From: an uncultured Opitutia bacterium
Lineage (GTDB): Bacteria > Verrucomicrobiota > Verrucomicrobiia > Opitutales > UBA953
Reading direction: 5' to 3'
DNA: 7,105 nucleotides
Assembly (NCBI GenBank): GCA_937875975.1
Contig: CALEEU010000224.1
Coordinates: 1 to 7,105 of the forward strand
Below the pieces are notes generated by a model. The model had not been told where the DNA came from. It searched no databases and saw nothing but the letters and a program-made list of their open reading frames with translations. The position numbers and the translations under genes were made by a program. Below are positions 1 to 7,105 of the stretch, one piece after another; within the stretch, counting starts at the first letter, position 1, and each line of letters begins with the position of its first letter.

Positions 1-18
1 CGGCCCATGGCCGGCACG

Positions 19-1875
19 ATGAATTTCTTCCGGGCCCAGGATGAGGCCCGTGGACGCACGACCAAGTTGGTCGTGCTCCTTGTGTTGGCGATCGTGGTGC
101 TTGCCGGCTCTTTCTACGTGCTGGCCGTGCTAGGTCAGAATGAGCTGAGTCGCCGAGGGGAGCTCGACTGGTTCCAGCCCGACCTGTTCTTCTGGACCAC
201 GGGCGTGGCCCTGATCGTCATCATCGGCGGCAGCCTGGTCCGTATCGCCGAACTATCCAAAGGCGGCGGCGCCATCGCGGAGCGCCTCGGCGGCCGGCTG
301 GTCGGCGCGACCACCAAGGACGTCGCCGAGCGTCGCTACCTGAACGTCGTGCAGGAGATGGCCTTGGCCTCGGGCCTGCCGGTGCCGCTGTGCTACGTCA
401 TCGATGGCGACGAGACCATCAACGCTTTCGCCGCCGGTAACTCGCCGCAGGATGCCGCGGTAGGCGTCACGCGCGGGGCCCTGCGCAACCTGACCCGCGA
501 CGAGCTGCAGGGCGTCATCGCCCATGAGTTCAGCCACATCGGCAACGGGGACATGAAGCTTAACCTGCGCATCATCGGGGCGATCGCCGGCCTGACCGCT
601 CTCGCCCAGCTAGGCTACATCTTCTTCCGCCTTGCTGGTTCCGTGCGCGGCAAGAACTCCGCGCCCATCGCGTTGGGTATGGTCCTCGCCGGCGTCGTGG
701 TGCTGCTCGTCGGCTCGGGTGGCATTCTTTTCGGCAAGATCATCCAGGCCTCGGTCTCGCGCCAGCGCGAGTATCTCGCCGACGCCTCCGCGGTCCAGTT
801 CACCCGCAATCCGCTCGGGCTCGCCTCGGCCCTCCGCAAGGTCGCCGGGCTCTCCGGCGCGCGGCGCGAAGCCTCTTCCGCCGAACTCGAGGCCCAGCAC
901 ATGTTCTTCGCGGGCTCGGCGGGCTTCCTCGAATCGCTCTTCTCGTCGCACCCGCCGATCGGCGAGCGAATCCGACGCGTCGACCCGGCGTTCGACGGCC
1001 ATATTCCGGACGTCAAGCCCCTCGCCGTCACGGCCGATGACGAACCGGTTTCCGGTCTCAGCGGACGGGACGTCGCGACGCCTCCACCGCTGCCGACCCC
1101 GGCGCGGACGGTGCCGACGGACCGGCAGATCCAAGACTCGGTCGGCTTCCGCGGCGTGATCCCTGGTGCTCTGCGCGCGGCTTCCGAAGACCCGGTGAGC
1201 GCGATGGCCGTCGTGCTCGGGCTCATCCTTCGCCATGATCCGGCGCAGCGTGCCGCCCAGCTGGCCCAGGCCGAACCCCTCGCCGGCGGTGAAGTGGTCA
1301 AGGAGGCCCGTCGTCTCGACGCTTTGCTCCGTGGCGTCCCGGCTGGCTCGCGCGTGGCCTTGCTCGACCTTTCAATGCCTGCCTTGCGTCAGCTCTCGCC
1401 GGCCCAGGTCGCGGCTTTCCGCAAGGCTTTGGAGCGCGCCGGCTATGAAGCCGAAGACGGGCTGATCGTCCTGCTCATCCAGGCGTCGATGCGTCGTTAT
1501 CTTTCGGCCGAGAAGAATCCGCCCAGCCGCCCCGGCGATGTCGCCGCCGCCTGCGGACTCGTCCTTTCCGCCGTCGTGCAGACTTCTGGTGAGGATCCTG
1601 CGGCGCAGGGCCGGGCCTACGTGCTCGGTGCCGGCGTGCTGGGCATGGCTGGCTTGTCGCCGACGATGGTAGCGCCGGCGTCGGTGGACCTTGCCAAGGT
1701 CGATGAAGCCTTGGCCGTCATCGCCGGACAGACCGTGCCGGCCCGCCGTCAGTTCGTCCGCGCCATCGGTGCGGCCATGCTGCACGACGACCGCGCCGAG
1801 CCCGCCGAAGTCGAGATCGTCCGCGCCGTGGGCGATTCGCTCGGAATCAGTTTCGCGACGGGGCTGAAGGCCTAA
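19..1875 (+). CDS. M48 family (HtpX-like) membrane zinc metalloprotease with long C-terminal domain
   Basis: This is a membrane-bound zinc endopeptidase of family M48, whose members degrade damaged or misfolded membrane proteins. Numbering from the ATG at 19 (618 residues), hydrophobic helices lie near 17-39 and 57-76, and two more near 183-206 and 216-240. The zinc site HEFSH is at 169-173, and the third ligand is probably Glu251 in REYLAD. The block SSHPPIGERI near 310-319, typical of the end of the M48 domain, is present. A proline-rich linker follows (about 353-366), then roughly 250 residues that HtpX (about 290 residues) lacks. That tail contains LLDLSMPALRQLS, as in the long M48 proteins of other bacteria, and probably acts as an accessory or regulatory domain. 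An in-frame ATG at 7 is possible, but MNFFRAQDEAR at 19 matches the family's usual N-terminus. No clear ribosome site is visible. The start overlaps a TGA in another frame (ATGA), which hints at coupling to an upstream gene. Family assignment is firm; the substrate is unknown. Confidence 0.94.
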   Translation: MNFFRAQDEARGRTTKLVVLLVLAIVVLAGSFYVLAVLGQNELSRRGELDWFQPDLFFWTTGVALIVIIGGSLVRIAELSKGGGAIAERLGGRLVGATTKDVAERRYLNVVQEMALASGLPVPLCYVIDGDETINAFAAGNSPQDAAVGVTRGALRNLTRDELQGVIAHEFSHIGNGDMKLNLRIIGAIAGLTALAQLGYIFFRLAGSVRGKNSAPIALGMVLAGVVVLLVGSGGILFGKIIQASVSRQREYLADASAVQFTRNPLGLASALRKVAGLSGARREASSAELEAQHMFFAGSAGFLESLFSSHPPIGERIRRVDPAFDGHIPDVKPLAVTADDEPVSGLSGRDVATPPPLPTPARTVPTDRQIQDSVGFRGVIPGALRAASEDPVSAMAVVLGLILRHDPAQRAAQLAQAEPLAGGEVVKEARRLDALLRGVPAGSRVALLDLSMPALRQLSPAQVAAFRKALERAGYEAEDGLIVLLIQASMRRYLSAEKNPPSRPGDVAAACGLVLSAVVQTSGEDPAAQGRAYVLGAGVLGMAGLSPTMVAPASVDLAKVDEALAVIAGQTVPARRQFVRAIGAAMLHDDRAEPAEVEIVRAVGDSLGISFATGLKA

Positions 1876-1878
1876 ATT

Positions 1879-1891
1879 GCGGCTTCGCCGC
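1879..1891 (+). terminator. GC-rich hairpin just after the M48 protease stop codon
   Basis: The arms GCGGC and GCCGC enclose a TTC loop, starting three bases after the stop codon. No T-run follows; the GTGCAAAG repeats begin on the next base. It may help end or stabilise the transcript, but it is not a classical intrinsic terminator. Confidence 0.4.
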
Positions 1892-1923
1892 GTGCAAAGG
1901 TGCGAAGGTGCAAAAGTGCAAAG
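1892..1923 (+). repeat. GTGCAAAG tandem array, four units, exact 8-base period
   Basis: Four 8-base units run head to tail: GTGCAAAG, GTGCGAAG, GTGCAAAA and GTGCAAAG. A decayed fifth unit, GTGTGAGC, follows at 1924-1931. The array abuts the hairpin at 1879-1891. The same units occur inverted at 1957-2004 and in the spacer at 3641-3857, so this is a dispersed family and not a local slippage product. The function is unknown. Confidence 0.85.
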
Positions 1924-1956
1924 GTGTGAGCACGGCCAACCCAGCGCGGGACTTCA

Positions 1957-2004
1957 CTTTTGCACGTTTGCACGGGGGCGATAGCCCCGTTTGCACCTTT
2001 GCAC
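1957..2004 (-). repeat. Composite repeat block: two GTGCAAA units, GGGGC hairpin, two units
   Basis: Read on the minus strand, the block runs GTGCAAAG, GTGCAAAC, a hairpin GGGGC-TATC-GCCCC (1975-1988), one C, GTGCAAAC, GTGCAAAA, G. It faces the array at 1892-1923, so the spacer is bounded by GTGCAAAG on one side and CTTTGCAC on the other. The plus-strand block at 3641-3689 has the same order of parts, with the same stem and a different loop. Bases 1932-1956 between the two arrays show no convincing structure. Confidence 0.85.
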
Positions 2005-2021
2005 GGACGGCTTCGCCGTCC
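2005..2021 (-). terminator. GC-rich hairpin just after the gpmI stop codon
   Basis: On the minus strand GGACGGC-GAA-GCCGTCC forms a seven-base-pair stem with a three-base loop, one base beyond the gpmI stop codon. It mirrors the hairpin after the M48 gene. No U-tract follows on the minus strand, where the repeat block starts at once. It may be a factor-assisted terminator or an mRNA 3' end stabiliser. Confidence 0.45.
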
Positions 2022-2022
2022 T

Positions 2023-3573
2023 TTACGCGATCAGCGACTCGCCGGTCATCTCCGCCGGCTTCGGCAGGCCCATGAGGGCGAGCAGGGTCGGGGCGACGTC
2101 GGCGAGGCGCCCGGTGGGGCGGGTCTTGAGGGTCTTGCAGTCGGCGCCGTAGAGGATGACCTCGACGGGGCTGAGCGTGTGGCGCGTGTGGGCGCAGTTC
2201 TCTTCCGGCTCCCACATCTGGTCCGCGTTACCGTGGTCGGCCGTGACGAGGGCCTTGCCGCCGACCTGGTCGATGGCGGCGAGGAGGACGCCGAGGCCGC
2301 TGTCGACCGCTTCGCAGGCCTTGCAGACCGCGCCGAGGTCGCCGGTGTGGCCGACCATGTCCGGGTTGGCGTAGTTGACGACGATGAGGCCGAACTTGCC
2401 GGAGAGGATCGCAGCCTTGGCCATCTCGGTGACATGCGAAGCCGACATCTCGGGCTTCTGGTTATAGGTCGAGACTTCCTTCGGGCTCTGCGCCATGCCG
2501 CGCTCTTCGCCGGGGAAGGCTTCTTCGCGGTAGTCGTTGAAGAAGAAAGTCACGTGCGGGAATTTCTCGGTCTCGGCCGTGCGGAACTGCGCGATGCCCT
2601 GCTTGGCGACCCACTCGCCGAGGATGTTCGCCATCTTGGCGGGCTTATCGAAGACCACGTTCGGGCAGAGGCCCTTCTCGTAGTTGGTGAGGGTGGCGTA
2701 GAAGATCTTGAGCAGCTTCGTGCGCGGGAAGCCCTTGAATTCAGGGTCGATGAAGGCGCGGGTGATTTCGCGCGGACGGTCGCCACGGAAGTTGAAGAAG
2801 AGCACCGAGTCGCCGTCCTGGATGAAGGCGGTGCCCTTGATGCGGGTGGCCGGGACGAACTCATCGCCGGTCGTATTGGAGTCGGTCGGCTTATCGTAAT
2901 AGGCCTGCACGGCTTCGGCGGCCGAAGCGGCTTCCGGGGCCGGAGCGCCGGTGAGGGCGTCGTAAGCGGTCTTCACGCGTTCCCAGCGGTTGTCGCGGTC
3001 CATGGCCCAGAAGCGTCCGGCGACGCTGGCGACCTTGCCGATACCGATCTTCACGAGTTCGGCTTCGAGCTGCTTGAGGTAGCCGAGGCCCGAGGTGGGC
3101 GGGCTGTCGCGGCCGTCCATGAAGGCGTGGATGTAGACCTTGGAGAGGCCTTCTTCCTTCAGCAGGCGGAGAAGGGCGTAGAGGTGGGGCAGGGTGGAGT
3201 GGACGCCGGCTTCGGAGCACAGGCCCATCAGGTGGACCGCGCCGCCGGTGGCCTTGACGTTCTCGACCAGGCCGCGGAAGGCCTTGATCTGGCGCATGGC
3301 GGCCGGATCAGTGAGGCCCTTGTCGATGCGGACGATCTCCTGGTCGACGATGCGACCCGCGCCGATGTTCTGGTGGCCGACTTCGGAATTACCCATGATG
3401 CCAACCGGTAGGCCGACATCGAGGCCGTGGGCCATGATCTCGGTGCGGGGCCAATCCTTGGTCAGGCCGCGCGAGACCGGGATGTTCGCCAACTTCACGG
3501 CGTTGAACTTGTCGTGCTTAGGATTGTGGTTTTCGCCCCAACCGTCGCGAATCACTAGAAGTACGGGTTTCAT
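2023..3573 (-). CDS. gpmI: 2,3-bisphosphoglycerate-independent phosphoglycerate mutase
   Basis: This cytoplasmic enzyme interconverts 3- and 2-phosphoglycerate in glycolysis and gluconeogenesis through a phosphoserine intermediate and two metal ions, usually manganese. At 516 residues it has the normal family length. Visible motifs are VIRDGWGE with Asp10, the phosphorylated serine in MGNSEVGH (Ser63), GVHS (about 123-126), FMDGRDSPPTS (151-161), AMDRDNRWER (190-199), FRGDRPRE (262-269), NPDMVGH (403-409), TADHGNAD (444-451) and HTRHT (462-466). All key catalytic and metal-binding residues appear intact. The ATG at 3573 fits the conserved N-terminus MKPVLLVIRDGWG, but no Shine-Dalgarno sequence precedes it. 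The minus-strand leader is a pyrimidine-rich run (CTCTCCCTCCTATCC) before ATTTATG. The gene converges with the M48 protease and diverges from the hydrolase, so it is probably transcribed alone. The VIRDGWGENHN start differs from the usual VLLILDGWG type, which I take to be a lineage subtype. Confidence 0.97.
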   Translation of the reverse strand: MKPVLLVIRDGWGENHNPKHDKFNAVKLANIPVSRGLTKDWPRTEIMAHGLDVGLPVGIMGNSEVGHQNIGAGRIVDQEIVRIDKGLTDPAAMRQIKAFRGLVENVKATGGAVHLMGLCSEAGVHSTLPHLYALLRLLKEEGLSKVYIHAFMDGRDSPPTSGLGYLKQLEAELVKIGIGKVASVAGRFWAMDRDNRWERVKTAYDALTGAPAPEAASAAEAVQAYYDKPTDSNTTGDEFVPATRIKGTAFIQDGDSVLFFNFRGDRPREITRAFIDPEFKGFPRTKLLKIFYATLTNYEKGLCPNVVFDKPAKMANILGEWVAKQGIAQFRTAETEKFPHVTFFFNDYREEAFPGEERGMAQSPKEVSTYNQKPEMSASHVTEMAKAAILSGKFGLIVVNYANPDMVGHTGDLGAVCKACEAVDSGLGVLLAAIDQVGGKALVTADHGNADQMWEPEENCAHTRHTLSPVEVILYGADCKTLKTRPTGRLADVAPTLLALMGLPKPAEMTGESLIA

Positions 3574-3640
3574 AAATGGATAGGAGGGAGAGATAGGGTG
3601 AGTTAGGGCAGGGAGGCAAGAAGCAGGTGCGCCCGCTCAG
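3574..3640 (-). promoter_or_regulatory. gpmI leader, pyrimidine-rich, no Shine-Dalgarno
   Basis: The gpmI start codon is preceded on the minus strand by a C/T-rich stretch (about 3576-3602) with no purine ribosome site. A weak promoter-like pair can be drawn: TTGCCT (3614-3619) and CTATCT (3591-3596) with a 17-base gap. The -10 match is poor and the implied leader is only about 10 bases. gpmI transcription must start here or inside the repeat region upstream. Confidence 0.3.
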
Positions 3641-3689
3641 GTGCAAAGGTGCAAATCGGGGCCAAGGCCCCTGTGCAGAAGTGCAAAAG
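3641..3689 (+). repeat. Composite repeat block, second copy, upstream of the hydrolase
   Basis: The block runs GTGCAAAG, GTGCAAAT, C, a hairpin GGGGC-CAAG-GCCCC (3658-3671), T, GTGCAGAA, GTGCAAAA, G. It matches the minus-strand block at 1957-2004 part for part: stem identical, loop changed from TATC to CAAG, one spacer base after the stem in both. Conserved order and stem with a variable loop suggest a mobilised or structurally selected element. Confidence 0.85.
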
Positions 3690-3698
3690 TCTGTCTTG

Positions 3699-3809
3699 GG
3701 TAGGGGCGCCACTGCGTGGCGTCCGTTCGTCAGTTTGCTGCGGATAGGCCGTCAGCTGACTATTTCTACGAATCGGGGGCAACGGACGCGACGCAGTCGC
3801 GCCCCTACC
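3699..3809. repeat. Inverted pair of GTAG-headed hairpins (REP/BIME-like doublet)
   Basis: Two 29-base arms (3699-3727 and 3781-3809) are inverted copies with 27 of 29 bases matching, separated by 53 bases. Each arm starts with GTAG and then folds on itself. The left stem is 3704-3712 with 3716-3724; the right stem is 3784-3792 with 3796-3804. Each stem has nine pairs including one G-T wobble, and a TGC loop. The two differences between the arms are the two partners of one stem pair (C3710-G3718 on the left, swapped on the right), so pairing is kept. The spacer contains a perfect 10-base palindrome, GTCAGCTGAC (3751-3760). A GTAG head on an imperfect palindrome, arranged as an inverted pair, is the hallmark of REP sequences mobilised by RAYT transposases. 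No transposase is in the window. Confidence 0.75.
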
Positions 3810-3857
3810 TTGCCACATTTGCACCTTTGCACATTTGCACCTTTTGCACCTTTGCAC
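3809..3857 (-). repeat. GTGCAAA tandem array on the minus strand, five units plus a decayed one
   Basis: From 3857 down, the minus strand reads GTGCAAAG, GTGCAAAAG (one base longer), GTGCAAAT, GTGCAAAG, GTGCAAAT and a divergent GTGGCAAG. The array directly abuts the right arm of the REP-like doublet and ends 12 bases before the hydrolase start codon, so it probably lies in that gene's promoter or leader. With 3641-3689 it encloses the doublet in inverted orientation. I see no convincing promoter for the hydrolase. Confidence 0.85.
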
Positions 3858-3869
3858 ATAAATCGAGCC

Positions 3870-4643
3870 ATGCCCCGACTCCTCCTCGCTCTGCTCGGAA
3901 TGGCCCTTTGCGCCATCGCCTCGGCCGCCACGGTCGAAAAACTCACCATTGATGGCAAAGCCGTCACGGTGAAGACCCCGGATAAGGCGGCGCCCGGTAA
4001 GCCTTGGCTTTGGGTCGGCGAGTTCGGTGGCCATCTGAAGTCGCTCGAGGACGGCCTCGTCGCCCAAGGCTGGCACGTCGTCTACGTCGGCGTGAGCAAT
4101 CAGTTCGGCTCCGCCCGCTCGATGGCCACTTGGGAAAAGGCCTACGATGAATTCCACGGCAAGCGCGGCTTCTCCGCCAAGCCGGCGCTTCTTGGTATCT
4201 CGCGCGGCGGACTTTACGTAAACGCCTGGGCGCGCCTGCATCCGGATCGCGTCAGCGTGCTCTATCTCGACAACGCCGTGTGCGATATCCGTTCCTGGCC
4301 GGGCGGCGTGGCCCTTACGCACCAGAGCAAGGGCAGTGCCAAGGATTGGGCGTTGTATAAAACCGAGTTCGGTTATGCGAACGACGACGAAGCTAAGTCG
4401 AAGTCTCTGCAACCTGCCGAAGGCCTGCTCCCCGCGATCAAAGCCGGTGTGTTTCTGATCTCGTGTCATGGCACCGCCGACAAGACCGTTCCGTTCGAAG
4501 ACAACGCCGCGTATGTCATCAAGCTCTGGCAGGACAACGGAGGCCGCGTGAAGGTGTTCCCCAAGGCCGGCGGCGACCATCACCCCCACGGCCTGCCGGA
4601 CCCTAAGCCCCTCATCGAGGTCCTTACGGCGGAGGTGAAGTGA
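3870..4643 (+). CDS. Secreted alpha/beta hydrolase (esterase-like)
   Basis: The protein has 257 residues with a signal peptide at the N-terminus: MPRLLLALLGMALCAIASA, with likely cleavage after ASA (residue 19). It is therefore probably periplasmic or extracellular. The remainder is a single alpha/beta hydrolase domain. The nucleophile is Ser111 in LLGISRGG, the acid is probably Asp204 in GTADKTVPFED, and the base is one of the histidines in GGDHHPHGLPDP (237, 238 or 240). This form is like secreted hydrolases often found in Verrucomicrobiota and Planctomycetota, where esterase roles in polysaccharide breakdown are suspected. The substrate cannot be read from the sequence. The ATG at 3870 is chosen because it gives the signal peptide; the open frame continues upstream to 3627, but only through repeats. 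The ribosome site is weak at best. The gene stands alone between divergent gpmI and convergent ispG. Confidence 0.85.
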   Translation: MPRLLLALLGMALCAIASAATVEKLTIDGKAVTVKTPDKAAPGKPWLWVGEFGGHLKSLEDGLVAQGWHVVYVGVSNQFGSARSMATWEKAYDEFHGKRGFSAKPALLGISRGGLYVNAWARLHPDRVSVLYLDNAVCDIRSWPGGVALTHQSKGSAKDWALYKTEFGYANDDEAKSKSLQPAEGLLPAIKAGVFLISCHGTADKTVPFEDNAAYVIKLWQDNGGRVKVFPKAGGDHHPHGLPDPKPLIEVLTAEVK

Positions 4644-4662
4644 CCGCAGGCGAGACCTGCGG
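4644..4662 (+). terminator. Hairpin directly after the hydrolase stop codon
   Basis: CCGCAGG-CGAGA-CCTGCGG forms a seven-base-pair stem with a five-base loop, starting on the base after the TGA. No T-run follows directly; a TTTTT lies at 4701-4705 beyond the GTGGGCAAG repeats. It is probably part of the 3' end of the hydrolase transcript. Confidence 0.5.
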
Positions 4663-4668
4663 AGGGGG

Positions 4669-4696
4669 CACGTGGGCAAGGTGACACGTGGGCAAG
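4669..4696 (+). repeat. Direct repeat CACGTGGGCAAG, two copies
   Basis: The 12-base unit CACGTGGGCAAG occurs at 4669-4680 and 4685-4696, with a 16-base period. Each copy begins with the palindrome CACGTG, so the two CACGTG sites can also pair with each other before the T-run at 4701-4705. The unit's GTGGGCAAG core resembles the decayed unit GTGGCAAG at 3809-3816 and may be a cousin of the GTGCAAAG family. Confidence 0.7.
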
Positions 4697-4739
4697 AGGA
4701 TTTTTGTCTTAACCCCCTGTCCCCTTAACTCGTGCCCAC
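4688..4739. repeat. Inverted repeat GTGGGCA / TGCCCAC across the convergent spacer
   Basis: GTGGGCA (4688-4694) pairs exactly with TGCCCAC (4733-4739). After one mismatch, GAG (4696-4698) pairs with CTC (4729-4731). The loop is about 30 bases and contains TTTTT and two C-runs. It brings the repeat units of the two gene ends together, as in the spacer at 1876-2022. Confidence 0.5.
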
Positions 4740-4754
4740 ATTACCCTCGCAGCC

Positions 4755-6767
<2,013 letters not shown>

Positions 6768-6768
6768 G

Positions 6769-6784
6769 GGGGTATCTCAACCCC
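6769..6784 (-). promoter_or_regulatory. Small hairpin against the ispG start codon
   Basis: On the minus strand GGGGT-TGAGAT-ACCCC forms a five-base-pair stem ending one base before the ATG. Its first arm contains the only G-rich stretch that might act as a weak ribosome site, and that stretch lies about 13 bases from the ATG. It could limit translation initiation, but a stem this short may also arise by chance. Confidence 0.3.
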
Positions 6785-6808
6785 TTTGCCCTCAGCCGTC
6801 AACGAGCG

Positions 6809-7105
6809 TCAGAAATCCCAGCGCCAAGTCGACGGAATCCACTGGTAGCCCTTGCGGCCATTGGGGGCCACGATACCGAGGCCCGGCCAGGGGAGGTGGA
6901 AACCGAAGGCACGTTCCTTCGTGGCGGCGATCTCGGCGAAGACCTTCTTACGGGTCGCGACGGCCACTTCCGGGTGATGGTCGAAATCGATGAACCAGTT
7001 CGGGTCTTCGAGCATCAGCACATGGTTGTGGGCGAGGTCGGAGAGGTGGAGGAGGGACTGGCCTTCGGACTTGATCCGATAGATCGCGTGGCCGTCGGTG
7101 TGGCC
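6809..7105 (-). CDS. MBL-fold metallo-hydrolase, C-terminal 98 residues (partial)
   Basis: The reading frame stays open to the window's right edge, so only the last 98 codons are seen and the true start lies outside. The fragment begins with GHTDGH, the third metal motif of the metallo-beta-lactamase fold (His at fragment residue 2). It continues with the bridging aspartate in LSDLAHN (residue 23) and the last histidine ligand in FGFHLPWPGLG (residue 70). It ends with a short tail, GYQWIPSTWRWDF. The HxHxDH motif must lie beyond the edge. The segment between the aspartate and last histidine, including the block AVATRKKVFAEIAA, resembles MBL proteins whose relatives include lactonases and other small-molecule hydrolases. 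The substrate cannot be told. A GTG at 7021 is only an internal codon, because metal motifs continue upstream of it. It lies 41 bases before ispG on the same strand, perhaps as an operon partner. Confidence 0.88.
   Translation of the reverse strand, partial: GHTDGHAIYRIKSEGQSLLHLSDLAHNHVLMLEDPNWFIDFDHHPEVAVATRKKVFAEIAATKERAFGFHLPWPGLGIVAPNGRKGYQWIPSTWRWDF

Noticed and set aside
610..1301. Minus-strand open frames of 208 and 228 codons opposite the M48 gene
   Set aside because: They are antisense to conserved protease sequence, rich in Arg, Ala and Ser, and lack any domain or start signal.
1892..2004. CRISPR array from the short regular repeats
   Set aside because: The units are 8 bases with no spacers between them, repeat lengths are far too short, and no cas genes are present.
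1960..3411. 483-codon open frame on the plus strand opposite gpmI
   Set aside because: It lies antisense to a gpmI gene with all motifs intact, starts inside the GTGCAAA repeats, and shows no recognisable domain. It is a high-GC codon-bias shadow.
3591..3619. Sigma-70-like promoter TTGCCT-17-CTATCT for gpmI
   Set aside because: The -10 match is poor and the implied leader is about 10 bases, so it is not called as a confident promoter.
3627..3869. N-terminal extension of the hydrolase to an ATG at 3627
   Set aside because: The added 81 residues are translated repeat and REP-like sequence, and would bury the signal peptide that begins at 3870.
3603..4679. 358-codon open frame on the minus strand opposite the hydrolase
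   Set aside because: It reads through repeats and spacer and shows low-complexity, Arg/Ala/Gly-rich sequence. The plus-strand hydrolase has a signal peptide and a catalytic triad.
4663..4754. Classical intrinsic terminator using the TTTTT at 4701-4705
   Set aside because: The stable hairpin (4644-4662) ends 38 bases before the T-run, and the nearer CACGTG pairing has only six pairs and a ten-base loop.

Overview
The window is high in GC and densely coded. It carries five protein genes: two on the plus strand (an M48 protease and a secreted hydrolase) and three on the minus strand (gpmI, ispG and a metallo-beta-lactamase-fold protein cut off by the right edge). The long IspG (670 residues, with a large insert between barrel and iron-sulfur domain), the form of GpmI and the long M48 protease together suggest Verrucomicrobiota, perhaps Opitutales-like. 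This is inferred from protein character only, because no rRNA or other marker is present.

Layout. 19-1875 (+): membrane-bound M48/HtpX-like zinc protease with a long C-terminal domain. 1876-2022: convergent spacer filled with hairpins and 8-base GTGCAAAG repeats. 2023-3573 (-): gpmI, a glycolytic enzyme. 3574-3869: divergent spacer, also mostly repeats. It holds GTGCAAAG arrays on both flanks and, between them, an inverted pair of GTAG-headed hairpins that resembles a REP doublet (BIME). 3870-4643 (+): secreted alpha/beta hydrolase. 4644-4754: convergent spacer with terminal hairpins and GTGGGCAAG repeats. 4755-6767 (-): ispG of the non-mevalonate isoprenoid pathway. 6768-6808: short leader. 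6809-7105 (-): the last 98 codons of an MBL-fold hydrolase just upstream of ispG, possibly cotranscribed with it.

The genes are mostly housekeeping (glycolysis, isoprenoid precursors, membrane protein quality control) plus two hydrolases of unknown substrate. They do not form one pathway, and I see no defence, secretion or biosynthetic system. The unusual content lies between the genes. All three spacers larger than 100 bases share a design: GC-rich hairpins beside or near the gene ends, then short GTG..CAA repeats that point inwards from both sides. Two 47-48 base blocks in different spacers have the same order of repeat, repeat, GGGGC-N4-GCCCC hairpin, repeat, repeat, with different loops. 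The REP-like doublet shows a paired base swap that keeps its stem. These look like members of a dispersed, structured repeat family and are the best candidates for something not yet described.
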